64,000 bases of DNA from Micromonospora aurantiaca ATCC 27029 (GCF_000145235.1 NC_014391.1:2480001-2544000), one strand, 5' to 3'. Counted from the stretch's first letter, positions 1-11,947 are shown. Notes: generated by a model from the sequence alone, not told the origin. Numbers and translations are program-made.

Positions 1-2
1 TC

Positions 3-2471
<2,469 letters not shown>

Positions 2472-2489
2472 CCCCGCGCCTCAACACGC

Positions 2490-2546
2490 CGATCATGAGG
2501 TTGGCGGCGGATTTGGAGATCCACATCGCCGTCAACCTCATGATCG
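2490..2546. repeat. Intergenic hairpin A with GATC-led arms, between carB and pyrD
   Basis: The arms gatcatgaggttg (2491-2503) and caacctcatgatc (2533-2545) are perfectly complementary, with c2490-g2546 adding one pair. Pairing continues inward with one GU through gcggcg/cgccg, and a small inner stem (tgga/tcca) caps it. It begins 20 bases after the carB stop and ends about 45 bases before pyrD. There is no T-run, so it is a poor classical terminator. It resembles hairpins B, C and D in this window: a long arm that starts with GATC at or near the outer end. Confidence 0.75.
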
Positions 2547-2592
2547 ACGGGGAAACCGGGCGGGCCGGGGGAGCCGGGCGGGGGGCCGGGGC

Positions 2593-3600
2593 GTGATCTT
2601 CGAGAAGGTGGTGCGGCCCCGGCTGTTCTCGCTCGCGGGCGGGGACGCGGAGGGGGCGCACGAGTGGACGCTGGCGCGGCTGGCCGCGGTGTCCCGGCAG
2701 CCGGCGGTCCTCGCCGCGCTACGGGCGGCGTACTTCCGGTCGGCGCCGCGCACCGTGTTCGGGGTGCGCTTCCCCAACCCGGTCGGGCTGGCGGCCGGGA
2801 TGGACAAGAACGGACTCGCGCTGCCGGCCTGGCCGGCACTGGGCTTCGGCTTCGTCGAGGTCGGCACCGTGACCGCGCACGCCCAGCCGGGCAACCCCCG
2901 GCCCCGGCTGTTCCGGCTGCGCGACAGCGAAGCCGTGATCAACCGGATGGGCTTCAACAACGCCGGTGCCGAGGCGCTGGCGGACCGGCTGGCCGCGTTG
3001 CCGCGCCCGCTCGGCGTGCCGCTGGGCATCTCGCTCGGCAAGTCCAAGGTGACCCCGCTGGACGAGGCGGTCGAGGACTACCTCGCCTCGTACCGGGCGC
3101 TCAAGGATCACGGCGACTACTTCGCGGTGAACGTGTCCTCACCGAACACCCCCGGGCTGCGGTCGCTTCAGGACCGGTCCCATCTGGACGCGTTGCTCGC
3201 CGCGCTGGTGGGGGAGAAGCCGGTGCTGGTGAAGATCGCCCCGGACCTGACCGAGCCGGCCGTGGCCGAGCTGCTGGAGGTGTGCCTCGACCGGGGCGCG
3301 GCCGGGGTCATCGCCACCAACACCACACTCGCCCGGGACGGGCTCGCCCCGGCCGACCGGGAGCGCGCCGCCGAGGCCGGCGGGCTGTCCGGCCGGCCGC
3401 TGACCGCCCGGGCCCGGGAGATGGTCGCCTTCGTGCACCGGGAGACCGGCGGCCGGCTACCGGTGATCGGCGTGGGCGGCATCCTGCACCCCGACGACGC
3501 CACACGCATGTTCGACGCCGGCGCCTCCCTGCTCCAGCTCTACACCGGCTTCATCTACCGGGGCCCCGCCCTCACCCGAGCCATCACAACCCGAACCTGA
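2593..3600 (+). CDS. pyrD: Dihydroorotate dehydrogenase (quinone), class 2
   Basis: Oxidises dihydroorotate to orotate and passes electrons to menaquinone at the membrane, the fourth step of UMP synthesis. The 335 residues match class 2 enzymes, including the N-terminal membrane-associating helices (about residues 1-45) that class 1 lacks. FMN and substrate motifs are clear: [41 protein letters not shown] (carrying the class 2 catalytic serine), ATNTTL, GVGGI and [10 protein letters not shown]. The GTG start at 2593 gives the typical [10 protein letters not shown]-terminus. It lies downstream of carB but is separated from it by 121 bases holding hairpin A, so co-transcription is likely but not certain. 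Confidence 0.95.
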   Translation: MIFEKVVRPRLFSLAGGDAEGAHEWTLARLAAVSRQPAVLAALRAAYFRSAPRTVFGVRFPNPVGLAAGMDKNGLALPAWPALGFGFVEVGTVTAHAQPGNPRPRLFRLRDSEAVINRMGFNNAGAEALADRLAALPRPLGVPLGISLGKSKVTPLDEAVEDYLASYRALKDHGDYFAVNVSSPNTPGLRSLQDRSHLDALLAALVGEKPVLVKIAPDLTEPAVAELLEVCLDRGAAGVIATNTTLARDGLAPADRERAAEAGGLSGRPLTARAREMVAFVHRETGGRLPVIGVGGILHPDDATRMFDAGASLLQLYTGFIYRGPALTRAITTRT

Positions 3601-3604
3601 CCCG

Positions 3605-3678
3605 CGCGATCTTGCAGTTCCGGCCCCGGCACACCGCCCCATTCCGGGCGCTGCCGGGGCGGCAACTGCAAGATCGCG
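3605..3678. repeat. Intergenic hairpin B with GATC near the arm end, between pyrD and bioA
   Basis: The arms cgcgatcttgcagtt (3605-3619) and aactgcaagatcgcg (3664-3678) match perfectly over 15 bp. A second inner stem pairs gccccggc (3623-3630) with gccggggc (3653-3660) across small internal loops. The element starts 5 bases after the pyrD stop and ends 25 bases before the bioA start. It may terminate pyrD transcripts although no T-run follows. It has the same design as hairpins A, C and D. Confidence 0.75.
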
Positions 3679-3702
3679 GGGGAGAGGGTCGAAGGAGGAG
3701 AC

Positions 3703-4977
3703 GTGACGCCCGAGGAGATCCTGGAAGCCGACCGGCGGCACGTGTGGCACCCGTACGCCCCGATGCCCGGCGCCGGCGCGCCGTACGTGGTCGACAGCGC
3801 CGCGGGGGTGCGGCTGCGGCTCGCGGACGGGCGGGAGCTGGTCGACGGGATGTCGTCGTGGTGGGCGGCGATCCACGGCTACCGGCACCCGGTGCTCGAC
3901 GCCGCGGTGACCGACCAGCTCGGGCGGATGAGCCACGTCATGTTCGGCGGGCTCACCCACGAGCCCGCCGTACGGCTGGCGCGCACGCTCGTCGAGCTGA
4001 CCCCGGACGGCCTGGAACACGTCTTCCTGGCCGACTCCGGCTCGGTGAGCGTCGAGGTGGCGGTGAAGATGTGCCTGCAGTACCAGCGGGCGCTGGGACG
4101 CCCGCAGCGACGCCGGCTGGGCACCTGGCGGGGCGGCTACCACGGCGACACGTTCCACCCGATGAGCGTCTGCGACCCGGAGGGTGGCATGCACCACCTC
4201 TGGGGCGACGTGCTGCCCCGGCAGGTGTTCGCGCCGGTGCCGCCGCCCGGCTTCGACGCGGCGCCGGACCCGGCGTACGAGGCGGCGCTGGTGGAGGCGG
4301 TGGAGCGGCACGCCGGCGAACTGGCCGCGGTGATCGTCGAGCCGGTCGTCCAGGGCGCCGGCGGGATGCGGTTCCACCACCCGCACTATCTGCGCGTGCT
4401 GCGCGAGGTGACCCGGCGGCACGGCATCCTGCTGGTGTTCGACGAGATCGCCACCGGCTTCGGCCGGACCGGCCGGATGTTCGCCGCCGAGCACGCCGGC
4501 GTCACCCCGGACGTGCTCTGCGTCGGCAAGGCGCTCACCGGCGGGTACCTGACGCTCGCCGCGGCGCTGTGCACGCCCGAGGTGGCGCGGGCCATCTCCG
4601 CCGACGGGGTGCTGGCGCACGGGCCGACGTTCATGGGTAACCCGCTCGCCTGCGCCGTCGCCAACGCCTCCCTGGACCTCCTGCGGGCCGGGGACTGGGC
4701 GGGACGGGTGGCGGGCATCGCCGAGGGCCTGCGGGCCGGCCTGGCGCCGTTGCGGGACGCGCCCGGTGTGGCCGACGTACGCGTGCTCGGCGCGATCGGG
4801 GTGGTGCAGCTCGACCACGAGGTGGACCTGCCCCGGGCGACCGCCGCCGCGGTGGCCGAGGGGGTGTGGCTGCGCCCGTTCCGGGATCTCGTCTACACGA
4901 TGCCGCCGTACGTCTGCGACGCCGCGGACGTGGCGCGGATCGCGGCCGGAGTGGCCGCGGCGGTCAAGGCCGGCTGA
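3703..4977 (+). CDS. bioA: Adenosylmethionine-8-amino-7-oxononanoate aminotransferase
   Basis: A PLP enzyme that transfers an amino group from S-adenosylmethionine to 7-keto-8-aminopelargonate, giving diaminopelargonate for biotin. The 424 residues carry the BioA signature near the N-terminus ([11 protein letters not shown], then [19 protein letters not shown]), which separates it from ornithine and GABA aminotransferases. The PLP lysine is in [11 protein letters not shown], with [12 protein letters not shown] upstream and [14 protein letters not shown] downstream. A strong ribosome site, AAGGAGG at 3692-3698, supports GTG 3703. No other biotin gene is in the window. It sits alone between pyrD and pyrF, an unexpected place, probably in an operon with pyrF 85 bases downstream. 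Confidence 0.93.
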   Translation: MTPEEILEADRRHVWHPYAPMPGAGAPYVVDSAAGVRLRLADGRELVDGMSSWWAAIHGYRHPVLDAAVTDQLGRMSHVMFGGLTHEPAVRLARTLVELTPDGLEHVFLADSGSVSVEVAVKMCLQYQRALGRPQRRRLGTWRGGYHGDTFHPMSVCDPEGGMHHLWGDVLPRQVFAPVPPPGFDAAPDPAYEAALVEAVERHAGELAAVIVEPVVQGAGGMRFHHPHYLRVLREVTRRHGILLVFDEIATGFGRTGRMFAAEHAGVTPDVLCVGKALTGGYLTLAAALCTPEVARAISADGVLAHGPTFMGNPLACAVANASLDLLRAGDWAGRVAGIAEGLRAGLAPLRDAPGVADVRVLGAIGVVQLDHEVDLPRATAAAVAEGVWLRPFRDLVYTMPPYVCDAADVARIAAGVAAAVKAG

Positions 4978-5062
4978 GCCCGGCCGGTTCGACAGGGCGC
5001 GACGGGAGGCCCGTCGCCGGACACGCCAGGCGGCCCGGAGCCGCCGGGAGAGGGAGAGACGC

Positions 5063-5902
5063 ATGGAGACGTTCGGCGCCCGTCTGCACCGGGCCGTGGC
5101 GGAACGAGGGCCGCTCTGCGTGGGGATCGACCCGCACCCCGGGTTGCTGACCGCTTGGGGCCTGTCCGACGACGTGGCGGGCCTGGAGCGGTTCTGCGCC
5201 ACGGTGGTGGAGGCGATCGGCGACCGGGTCGCCGTGGTCAAGCCGCAGTCGGCGTTCTTCGAGCGCTTCGGCGCCCGGGGCGTCGGCGTGCTTGAGTCAA
5301 CTATCCGACAGTTGCGAGATTTGGGAGCGCTCACTCTGCTCGACGTCAAGCGTGGTGACATCGGCTCTACCGTCGCCGCGTACGCCTCGGCGTACCTCGA
5401 TCCATCCAGCCCTCTGTATGTCGACGCGGTCACCGCGAGCCCCTACCTGGGAGTAGGTTCGCTCGCCCCGATGTTCTCCACCGCCGCCGAGCACGGTGGC
5501 GGGGTCTTCGTCCTGGCGCTCACCTCCAACCCGGAGGGTGCCTCCGTGCAGCGCGCCGTGGGCGCCGACGGGCGCACCGTCGCGCAGACCGTGATCGACG
5601 AGATTTCCCAGCTCAACCGCGGTGCGGAGCCACTCGGCAGCTTCGGTCTGGTGGTCGGCGCGACAGTCGGTGAGACGGGTCACGATCTGGACTCGGTCAA
5701 CGGTCCGCTGCTCGCGCCGGGGCTGGGCGCGCAGGGCGGAACGCCCGCCGGGTTGCGTACCGTGTTCGGCGCCGCGCTGCCGTGGGTGCTGCCGTCGTAC
5801 TCCCGGGAGGTGCTCGGCGCGGGCCCCGACCCGGCCGGCCTGCGGGCCGCCACCGAGCGGGTGCTGGCCGACTGCCGGGCCGCCCTGGGCACGGCGGACT
5901 GA
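5063..5902 (+). CDS. pyrF: Orotidine 5'-phosphate decarboxylase, type 2
   Basis: Decarboxylates OMP to UMP, the last step of de novo pyrimidine synthesis. The 279-residue length and the catalytic segment LLDVKRGDIGSTVAAYASAY (Asp-Lys-Asp charge network) identify the type 2 branch typical of actinobacteria. CVGIDPHPG near residue 20 and VVKPQSAFFERFG follow the family pattern. The frame is open upstream into the bioA region, but ATG 5063 gives the canonical METFGARLHRAV start and has a purine-rich GGGAGAGGGAGAG stretch just before it. The segment around 5290-5345 reads somewhat less G+C-rich than its neighbours, with no sign of a break in the protein. Confidence 0.95.
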   Translation: METFGARLHRAVAERGPLCVGIDPHPGLLTAWGLSDDVAGLERFCATVVEAIGDRVAVVKPQSAFFERFGARGVGVLESTIRQLRDLGALTLLDVKRGDIGSTVAAYASAYLDPSSPLYVDAVTASPYLGVGSLAPMFSTAAEHGGGVFVLALTSNPEGASVQRAVGADGRTVAQTVIDEISQLNRGAEPLGSFGLVVGATVGETGHDLDSVNGPLLAPGLGAQGGTPAGLRTVFGAALPWVLPSYSREVLGAGPDPAGLRAATERVLADCRAALGTAD

Positions 5903-5944
5903 CTGACGGCTCGGTCACTTTGGGTTGATCATCGCGCGTCCACG

Positions 5945-5973
5945 TTGCCGAAATCTCCGTTGACCGCTAGTTT
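5945..5973 (+). promoter_or_regulatory. Putative sigma-70-type promoter for mihF
   Basis: TTGCCG (5945-5950) and TAGTTT (5968-5973) are separated by 17 bases, about 105 bases before the mihF start, in the 175-base gap after pyrF. The promoter fits the vegetative actinobacterial pattern. A second TTGACC at 5960-5965 lies inside the spacer. No transcript evidence is available from sequence alone. Confidence 0.45.
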
Positions 5974-6077
5974 TCCCCGCGCTGGGAACCACGGACCCCT
6001 TTGGTTGCCAGCGACACCACGTTTCACAGATGCGGTGGGGCGCTCAGCCCGCCGTACTAGGGACCTGAGGAGAACTG

Positions 6078-6395
6078 GTGCCGCTCCCGTCACTGACCCC
6101 CGAGCAGCGCGCTGCCGCGCTGGAGAAGGCCGCGGAGATCCGCAAGGCCCGCGCTGAGCTGAAGGAGCAGCTCAAGCAGGGCAAGACCACCCTCGCCACC
6201 GTCCTCGAGCGGGCCGAGTCCGACGACGTCGTGGGCAAGCTGAAGGTTTCGGCCGTGCTCCAGGCGATGCCGGGCATCGGCAAGATCCGGGCCACCCAGA
6301 TCATGGAGAAGCTCAAGATCGCGGACAGCCGTCGCCTGCGCGGCCTCGGCGAGCAGCAGCGCAAGGCTCTGCTCGGAGAGTTCGCCGCCAACTGA
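6078..6395 (+). CDS. mihF: Integration host factor, actinobacterial type (mIHF/sIHF)
   Basis: A small basic nucleoid-associated protein, unrelated in fold to the enterobacterial IHF alpha/beta, that binds and bends DNA through a helix-two-turn-helix domain. Its 105 residues begin with the long basic helix (TPEQRAAALEKAAEIRKARA), followed by LKQGKTTLATVLERAESDD and the DNA-binding core VLQAMPGIGKIRATQIMEKL. GTG 6078 has TGAGGAGA eight bases upstream. The position directly before a gmk-type gene and rpoZ is the standard actinobacterial arrangement and supports the call. Confidence 0.95.
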   Translation: MPLPSLTPEQRAAALEKAAEIRKARAELKEQLKQGKTTLATVLERAESDDVVGKLKVSAVLQAMPGIGKIRATQIMEKLKIADSRRLRGLGEQQRKALLGEFAAN

Positions 6396-6420
6396 ACGGC
6401 CCGCCGTGTAGAAACAAGCG

Positions 6421-6972
6421 GTGAGCACGGATGACGAGGCGCGCTCGGCGGCTCGGCTCACTGTCCTGTCCGGTCCCTCCGGGGCCGGCCGGAGCAGTGT
6501 CGTCGAGGCGGTCCGGGCGCGCCTTGCGTCTGTCTGCGTGCCGGTGGTCGCCACCACCCGCCCACCCCGTCCGGACGAGCGTGACGGCGTCGACCGCGTC
6601 TTCCTCGACGCGCCCGGCTTCGACCGGCTGATCGCCGCGGGCGAGCTGCTGGAGTGGTGCCGGATCGGGCCGTACCGCCGGGGGGTGCCCCGGGCCGAGG
6701 TGCGGGCGCGGCTCGCGGAGGGACGGCCGGTGCTGCTGCCGCTGGACCTGGCCGGCGCGCTGGCGGTACGGGCGGCGGCGCCCGGCGCCCGGCTGGTGCT
6801 GCTCGCGCCCCCGGCGTACCGGGCCGACCCGGACGTCGCGGCCCTCTTCGCCCATGCCGTGGCACACGACCACACCGAGCGCGCCGCGGCGGAGCTGGTA
6901 GGATTGCTCGGTTCGTCCTTCCTGGCTCCGGCCCGACCGCCCGCGGGCGGCGCACGAGACGCAGAGGTTTAA
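6421..6972 (+). CDS. Degenerate guanylate kinase-like protein (P-loop Lys to Arg, LID missing)
   Basis: It occupies the normal gmk position (mihF-gmk-rpoZ) and aligns with guanylate kinase over 183 residues, yet several functional elements are gone. The P-loop reads GPSGAGRSS with Arg24 where GPSGxGKS/T needs lysine. The GMP site keeps R47 and R50 in ATTRPPRPDE, but the following DYxF tyrosine is Arg59 (DRVFL), and the YGT segment reads RRGVPR. D109 of the LEIDxQGA motif is kept as LPLDLAGA. After LVLLAPP (127-131) the chain goes almost directly to FAHAVAHDHTERAAAELVGLL, so the roughly 30-residue LID with its RGTE-type arginines is absent and the VND asparagine is replaced. It may be inactive or regulatory, with a canonical gmk elsewhere. 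A TAGAAA box at 6409-6414 lies close to the GTG. Confidence 0.8.
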   Translation: MSTDDEARSAARLTVLSGPSGAGRSSVVEAVRARLASVCVPVVATTRPPRPDERDGVDRVFLDAPGFDRLIAAGELLEWCRIGPYRRGVPRAEVRARLAEGRPVLLPLDLAGALAVRAAAPGARLVLLAPPAYRADPDVAALFAHAVAHDHTERAAAELVGLLGSSFLAPARPPAGGARDAEV

Positions 6973-6975
6973 TTC

Positions 6976-7242
6976 GTGGGATCCATCGCCACCAACCCCG
7001 AGGGCATCACCAACCCGCCGATCGACGAGCTGCTCGAGAAGACCACCTCGAAGTACGCGCTGGTCATCTTCGCCGCCAAGCGCGCCCGTCAGGTCAACGC
7101 CTACTACAGCCAGCTCGGTGAGGGCCTCCTGGAGTACGTCGGCCCGCTGGTGGAGACCACCCCGCAGGAGAAGCCGCTCTCCATCGCCATGCGCGAGATC
7201 AACGCGGGCCTGCTCACCGCCGAGCCGACCGACCAGCCGTAA
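6976..7242 (+). CDS. rpoZ: DNA-directed RNA polymerase omega subunit
   Basis: A small subunit that helps fold and hold the beta' subunit of RNA polymerase. The 88 residues contain the omega core: [20 protein letters not shown], then [18 protein letters not shown] and [15 protein letters not shown]. Its GTG start is 3 bases after the stop of the preceding gene, so the two are very likely co-transcribed and coupled. The location between the gmk position and coaBC is conserved in actinobacteria. Confidence 0.96.
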   Translation: MGSIATNPEGITNPPIDELLEKTTSKYALVIFAAKRARQVNAYYSQLGEGLLEYVGPLVETTPQEKPLSIAMREINAGLLTAEPTDQP

Positions 7243-7256
7243 CCCCGCCCGCGCCG

Positions 7257-8465
7257 ATGCCCGCCGAGATCGTCCTCGGGGTCGGCGGCGGCATCGCCGC
7301 CTACAAGGCGTGTGAGCTGCTCCGGCTCTTCACCGAGTCGGGTCACCGGGTCCGGGTGGTGCCGACCGCCTCGGCGCTCCGCTTCGTCGGGGCGCCGACC
7401 TGGGCGGCCCTGTCCGGCCGGCCGGTCGCCGACGACGTCTGGTCCGACGTGCACGAGGTGCCGCACGTGCGGCTCGGGCAGCACGCCGACCTGGTCGTGG
7501 TCGCCCCGGCCACCGCCGACCTGCTCGCCAAGGCCGCCCACGGCCTCGCCGACGACCTGCTCACCAACACGCTGCTGACCGCCCGCTGCCCGGTGCTGCT
7601 GGCCCCGGCCATGCACACCGAGATGTGGGAGCACCCGGCGACCGTCGCGAACGTGGCCACGCTGCGCTCGCGGGGCGTCCGCGTGATCGAACCGGCCGTG
7701 GGCCGGCTCACCGGGCGGGACACCGGCAAGGGCCGCCTGCCCGACCCGGCGGAGATCTTCGCGGTGGCCCGCCGGGCCCTGGCCCGCGGCGTCGAGGCCG
7801 AGGCCGATCTGGCCGGCCGGCACGTGGTGGTCACCGCCGGGGGCACCCGCGAGCCGCTGGACCCGGTCCGGTTCCTGGGCAACCGGTCGTCCGGCAAGCA
7901 GGGGTACGCGTTCGCCCGCGCCGCCGTGGCCCGGGGCGCCCGGGTCACGCTCGTCGCGGCCAACGTGGCGCTGCCCGACCCGGCCGGGGCGGACCTGGTC
8001 CGGGTGGGCACCACCGAGGAGCTGCGCGACGCCACGCTGGCGGCGGCCGCCGACGCGGACGCCGTGGTGATGGCCGCCGCGCCCGCCGACTTCCGGCCGG
8101 CCAGCTACGCCACCGGGAAGATCAAGAAGTCCGACGACGGTGTCGCGCCGACCATCGAGCTGGTCACCAACCCGGACATCGCCGTCGAGCTGGGGCGGCG
8201 TCGCCGGCCCGGGCAGGTGCTGGTGATCTTCGCCGCGGAGACCGACGACGCGGAGGCCAACGGCCGGGCCAAGCTGGCCCGCAAGGGGGCCGACATGATC
8301 GTGGTCAACGAGGTCGGCGTGGACAAGGTCTTCGGCGCCGACACCAACGCGGCCACCGTGATCGGCGCCGACGGCGCCGTGCACCGGCTGCCCGAGCAGC
8401 CCAAGGAGGCCCTGGCCGACGCCGTCTGGGACCTCGTCTGTCCGCGGCTGCCGTCGCGTTCCTGA
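7257..8465 (+). CDS. coaBC: Bifunctional phosphopantothenoylcysteine decarboxylase / phosphopantothenate-cysteine ligase
   Basis: Carries out two consecutive steps of coenzyme A synthesis. CoaB joins cysteine to phosphopantothenate and CoaC decarboxylates the product with FMN. The N-terminal flavoprotein domain (about 1-180) shows GVGGGIAAYKACELLR, the active-site histidine in EVPHVRLGQHADLVVVAPAT, and the cysteine-flap region near LAPAMHTEMW. The C-terminal ligase (about 185-395) shows VVVTAGGTREPLDPVRFLGN, SSGKQGYAFA, AAAPADFRP and the KIKK motif. The length of 402 is standard. ATG 7260 is not in frame with the start used here: the first codon ATG lies at 7257-7265 within gccgatgcccgcc, giving MPAEIVLGVGGG, 14 bases after rpoZ. 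Confidence 0.95.
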   Translation: MPAEIVLGVGGGIAAYKACELLRLFTESGHRVRVVPTASALRFVGAPTWAALSGRPVADDVWSDVHEVPHVRLGQHADLVVVAPATADLLAKAAHGLADDLLTNTLLTARCPVLLAPAMHTEMWEHPATVANVATLRSRGVRVIEPAVGRLTGRDTGKGRLPDPAEIFAVARRALARGVEAEADLAGRHVVVTAGGTREPLDPVRFLGNRSSGKQGYAFARAAVARGARVTLVAANVALPDPAGADLVRVGTTEELRDATLAAAADADAVVMAAAPADFRPASYATGKIKKSDDGVAPTIELVTNPDIAVELGRRRRPGQVLVIFAAETDDAEANGRAKLARKGADMIVVNEVGVDKVFGADTNAATVIGADGAVHRLPEQPKEALADAVWDLVCPRLPSRS

Positions 8466-8562
8466 CGGTTGGTCGACCCGCGTTCATCGCGTCGCGGCGG
8501 AACGATGATGACTAAACTGCCGCCGAGCGACCTTTAAAAGTCTTCACATGCTTAGGAGTGCC

Positions 8563-9753
8563 GTGACACGTCTCTTCACGTCCGAATCGGTCACGGAGGG
8601 CCACCCGGACAAGATCGCCGACCAGATCAGTGACGGCATTCTCGACGCGCTGCTCGCCCAGGACCCGCACAGCCGGGTCGCGGTGGAGACGTTGATCACC
8701 ACCGGTCAGGTGCACGTGGCCGGCGAGGTGACCACCAAGGCGTACGCCGACATCCCCACCATCGTCCGCGAGACCATCCTCGGCATCGGCTACGACTCGT
8801 CGAAGAAGGGCTTCGACGGCGCTTCCTGCGGCGTCAGCGTGTCCATCGGCGCCCAGTCGCCGGACATCGCCCAGGGCGTCGACAATGCCTTCGAGCTGCG
8901 TACCGGTGGGTCGGAGAGCGCGCTGGACGCGCAGGGTGCCGGTGACCAGGGCATGATGTTCGGCTTCGCCTGCTCCGAGACGCCCGAGCTGATGCCGCTG
9001 CCGATCGCGCTGGCGCACCGGCTGGCCCGGCGGCTCGCCGCGGTCCGCAAGGACGGCACGATCCCGTACCTGCGGCCGGACGGCAAGACGCAGGTCACCA
9101 TCGAGTACGACGGGCTGCGCCCGGTCCGGCTCGACACCGTCGTCGTGTCCAGCCAGCACGCGGCGGACATCTCGCTGGAGTCGCTGCTCACCCCGGACAT
9201 CCGGGACCACGTCATCGCCCCGGAGCTGGAGGGCCTCGGCCTGGAGACCGAGGGCTACCGGCTGCTGGTCAACCCGACCGGGCGGTTCGAGATCGGCGGC
9301 CCGATGGGTGACGCCGGCCTGACCGGCCGGAAGATCATCGTGGACACGTACGGCGGGTACGCCCGGCACGGTGGCGGCGCGTTCTCCGGCAAGGACCCGT
9401 CGAAGGTCGACCGGTCGGCCGCGTACGCGATGCGCTGGGTGGCCAAGAACGTTGTGGCCGCCGGGCTGGCCGAGCGGTGCGAGGCGCAGGTCGCGTACGC
9501 GATCGGCAAGGCGCACCCGGTGAGCCTGTTCATCGAGACGTTCGGCACCGAGACCGTGCCGGTCGCCTCGATCGAGAAGGCCGTGGCCGAGGTGTTCGAC
9601 CTGCGTCCGGCCGCCATCATCCGGGACCTGCACCTGCTGCGCCCGATCTACCAGCAGACCGCCGCGTACGGCCACTTCGGCCGGGAGCTGCCGGAGCTGA
9701 CCTGGGAGGGCACCGACCGGGCCGCCGACCTCAAGTCGGCCGCGGGAGCCTGA
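8563..9753 (+). CDS. metK: S-adenosylmethionine synthetase
   Basis: Condenses methionine and ATP to S-adenosylmethionine. The protein is 396 residues and near-canonical: [20 protein letters not shown] at the N-terminus, [16 protein letters not shown], and [19 protein letters not shown] (P-loop-like phosphate-binding segment). An ATG at 8548 is also in frame, but AGGAG at 8554-8558 lies after it and before GTG 8563, and starting at 8563 gives the usual [13 protein letters not shown], so 8563 is preferred. No SAM riboswitch was recognised in the 97 bases after coaBC. Confidence 0.95.
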   Translation: MTRLFTSESVTEGHPDKIADQISDGILDALLAQDPHSRVAVETLITTGQVHVAGEVTTKAYADIPTIVRETILGIGYDSSKKGFDGASCGVSVSIGAQSPDIAQGVDNAFELRTGGSESALDAQGAGDQGMMFGFACSETPELMPLPIALAHRLARRLAAVRKDGTIPYLRPDGKTQVTIEYDGLRPVRLDTVVVSSQHAADISLESLLTPDIRDHVIAPELEGLGLETEGYRLLVNPTGRFEIGGPMGDAGLTGRKIIVDTYGGYARHGGGAFSGKDPSKVDRSAAYAMRWVAKNVVAAGLAERCEAQVAYAIGKAHPVSLFIETFGTETVPVASIEKAVAEVFDLRPAAIIRDLHLLRPIYQQTAAYGHFGRELPELTWEGTDRAADLKSAAGA

Positions 9754-11840
9754 CCGCCACCACGCGCCGCGACCGGCGACCCGCGCAGGGGTCGCCGGTC
9801 GCGCGCGTCTGCGTGGACGTGCCGCTGCCCCACCTCGACCGCCCGTTCGACTACCTGGTGCCGGAGGCGCTCGACGCCGACGCCCGGCCCGGGGTGCGGG
9901 TGAAGGTGCGGTTCGCCGGGCAGCTCGTCGACGGCTGGCTGCTGGAGCGCGCCGAGTCGTCCGAGCACCCCAAGCTGGCGTACCTGGAGAAGGTCGTCTC
10001 CCCGGTGCCGGTGCTGTCCCCGGAGGTGGCCCGGCTGGCCCGCGCGGTCGCCGACAGGTACGCCGGCAGCCTCGCCGACGTGCTCCGGCTGGCGGTGCCG
10101 CCCCGGCACGCCCGCGCCGAGAAGGCCGTCACGACGGACACGCCACCCCCCGACGAGCCCGCGCCCGACGGCACCGAACCTGACGGCAGCCCTGCCGACG
10201 GCACCGCCACCGCCGACGGCACCGCGCCCGGGGGCGTACCGTCCGAGGCCGCCGACGCGGGGGCCCGGCCGGGTGGCCGGGCGGAGGTGGATCCGCGCGG
10301 CTGGCGGGACTACCCGGCCGGGCCGGCGCTGCTGCGCGCGCTCACCGACGGCCGGCCCGCCCGCGCGGTCTGGTCGGCGTTGCCGGGGGAGGACTGGGCC
10401 GACCGGTACGCCGACGCGGTCGCCGCCACGGTGGCCGGTGGCCGTGGTGCCGTGGTCGTGGTGGCCGACGCCCGTGACCTGGACCGGCTCGACGCCGCCC
10501 TGACCGCGGTGCTCGGCGCGGGACGCCACGTCCGGCTCGCCGCCGCCGACGGTCCGGCCCGCCGCTACCGGGCCTTCCTCACCGCCCGGACGGGCGGGGT
10601 GGACGTGGTGATCGGCACCCGGGCGGCGATGTTCGCCCCGGTTCGGCGGCTCGGCCTGGTGGCGATCTGGGACGACGGCGACGACCTGCACGCCGAACCG
10701 CGGGCGCCCTACCCGCACGCCCGGGACGTGCTGCTGACCCGGGCGCAGCTCGGCGACATCGCCGCGGTGGTCGGCGGCTACGCCCGTACCGCCGAGGCGC
10801 AGTTGCTGGTGGAGACCGGCTGGGCGCGCGAGGTGGTGGCCGACCGGGCGGTGGTGCGCGCGCGTACCCCGGCTCTGGCGCCCACCGGCGACGACCCGCA
10901 ACTGGCCCGCGATCCCGGCGCGGCCTCGGCACGGCTGCCGAGCCTGGCCTGGACCACCGCCCGGGACGCGCTGCGCGCGGACCTGCCGGTGCTGGTGCAG
11001 GTGCCGCGCCGGGGTTACGTGCCGTCGGTGGCCTGTGCCGACTGCCGCGCCCCGGCCCGCTGCCCGCACTGCGCCGGGCCGCTCGCGCTGCCGTCGGCGC
11101 AGGGCACGCCCGCCTGCCGTTGGTGCGGGCGGGTGGCCGCCGCGTACGCCTGCCCGGAGTGCGGCGGGCGGCGGCTGCGCGCCTCGGTGACCGGTGCCCG
11201 GCGGACCGCCGAGGAGCTGGGCCGGGCGTTCCCCGGCGTGCCGGTGCGGACCTCGGGGCGGGAGGAGGTGCTGGCGACGGTGCCGGGCGGCGCCGGGCTG
11301 GTGATCGCCACCCCGGGCGCGGAGCCGGTCGCGGAGGGCGGGTACGGCGCGGTGCTGCTGCTCGACTCGTGGGCGCTGCTGACCCGGGCCGACCTGCGGG
11401 CCGGCGAGGAGGCGCTGCGGCGCTGGATGGCCGCCGCCGCGCTGGCCCGGCCCGGTACGGCAGGTGGCCGGGTGGTGGTGGTCGCGGACGGCGCGCTGGC
11501 CCCGGTGCAGGCGCTGCTGCGGTGGGACTCCGCCTGGTTCGCGGCCCGGGAACTGGCCGAGCGGCGCGAGCTGGGCTTCCCGCCGGCGGTCCGGATGGCG
11601 AGCGTCACCGGCGCGGCCGAGGCGGTGGCCGACCTGCTCGCCGGCGCCCGGCTGCCGGGCGACGCCGAGGTGCTCGGCCCGGTGCCGGCCGACGAGGGCC
11701 GGGAGCGGATGCTGGTACGCGTGCCCCGGTCCCGGGCCGCCGCGATGGCCGAGGCGCTGCACGCCGCCGCCGGGCAGCGCAGCGCCCGCAAGGCGGCCGA
11801 CCCGGTACGGCTCCAGGTCGATCCGCTCACCCTGTTCTGA
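9750..11840 (+). CDS. priA: PriA-like replication restart protein without helicase motifs
   Basis: Homologous to the primosomal protein that reloads replication at stalled forks. The N-terminal 3'-end-binding domain ([20 protein letters not shown]) and the zinc region are present, with eight cysteines in [13 protein letters not shown] and CRWCGR/CPECGG (about residues 429-475). No Walker A lysine motif is visible, and the DEAH box position reads [10 protein letters not shown], so helicase activity is unlikely, as is known for actinobacterial PriA. A Pro/Asp/Gly-rich linker with DGT repeats lies near residues 130-175. There is no ATG or GTG at the expected start. The best in-frame codon is CTG 9750, which overlaps the metK stop (CTGA); the exact start is uncertain. 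Confidence 0.85.
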   Translation: MTATTRRDRRPAQGSPVARVCVDVPLPHLDRPFDYLVPEALDADARPGVRVKVRFAGQLVDGWLLERAESSEHPKLAYLEKVVSPVPVLSPEVARLARAVADRYAGSLADVLRLAVPPRHARAEKAVTTDTPPPDEPAPDGTEPDGSPADGTATADGTAPGGVPSEAADAGARPGGRAEVDPRGWRDYPAGPALLRALTDGRPARAVWSALPGEDWADRYADAVAATVAGGRGAVVVVADARDLDRLDAALTAVLGAGRHVRLAAADGPARRYRAFLTARTGGVDVVIGTRAAMFAPVRRLGLVAIWDDGDDLHAEPRAPYPHARDVLLTRAQLGDIAAVVGGYARTAEAQLLVETGWAREVVADRAVVRARTPALAPTGDDPQLARDPGAASARLPSLAWTTARDALRADLPVLVQVPRRGYVPSVACADCRAPARCPHCAGPLALPSAQGTPACRWCGRVAAAYACPECGGRRLRASVTGARRTAEELGRAFPGVPVRTSGREEVLATVPGGAGLVIATPGAEPVAEGGYGAVLLLDSWALLTRADLRAGEEALRRWMAAAALARPGTAGGRVVVVADGALAPVQALLRWDSAWFAARELAERRELGFPPAVRMASVTGAAEAVADLLAGARLPGDAEVLGPVPADEGRERMLVRVPRSRAAAMAEALHAAAGQRSARKAADPVRLQVDPLTLF

Positions 11841-11941
11841 TCGGACGCGATCGCGTGACAGTGCGCACGCGGACCCTCGCGCACGGTCGTGACCTGGGGT
11901 TTGCCGCACACCTGGTCCGGCAATCGAGTAGCGGGCGGTGA

Positions 11942-11947
11942 TAGCAT
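11942..11947 (+). promoter_or_regulatory. Putative -10 element in the 229-base gap before the cytidylate kinase-ParB gene
   Basis: TAGCAT lies 8 bases before an in-frame ATG at 11956. If transcription starts there, either the mRNA is leaderless and the protein carries a 38-residue N-terminal extension, or it has a 5' leader of about 115 bases ahead of GTG 12070. No convincing -35 box was seen; GGCAAT lies 17 bases upstream. The rest of the 11841-12069 gap shows nothing else recognisable. Confidence 0.3.

Noticed and set aside
8466..8562. SAM riboswitch before metK
   Set aside because: The 97-base gap has no recognisable SAM-I or SAM-II core and is too short for a full SAM-I element.
9477..9749. 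Upstream extension of the priA frame into metK
   Set aside because: Translation inside metK lacks similarity to PriA and metK is clearly coding there.
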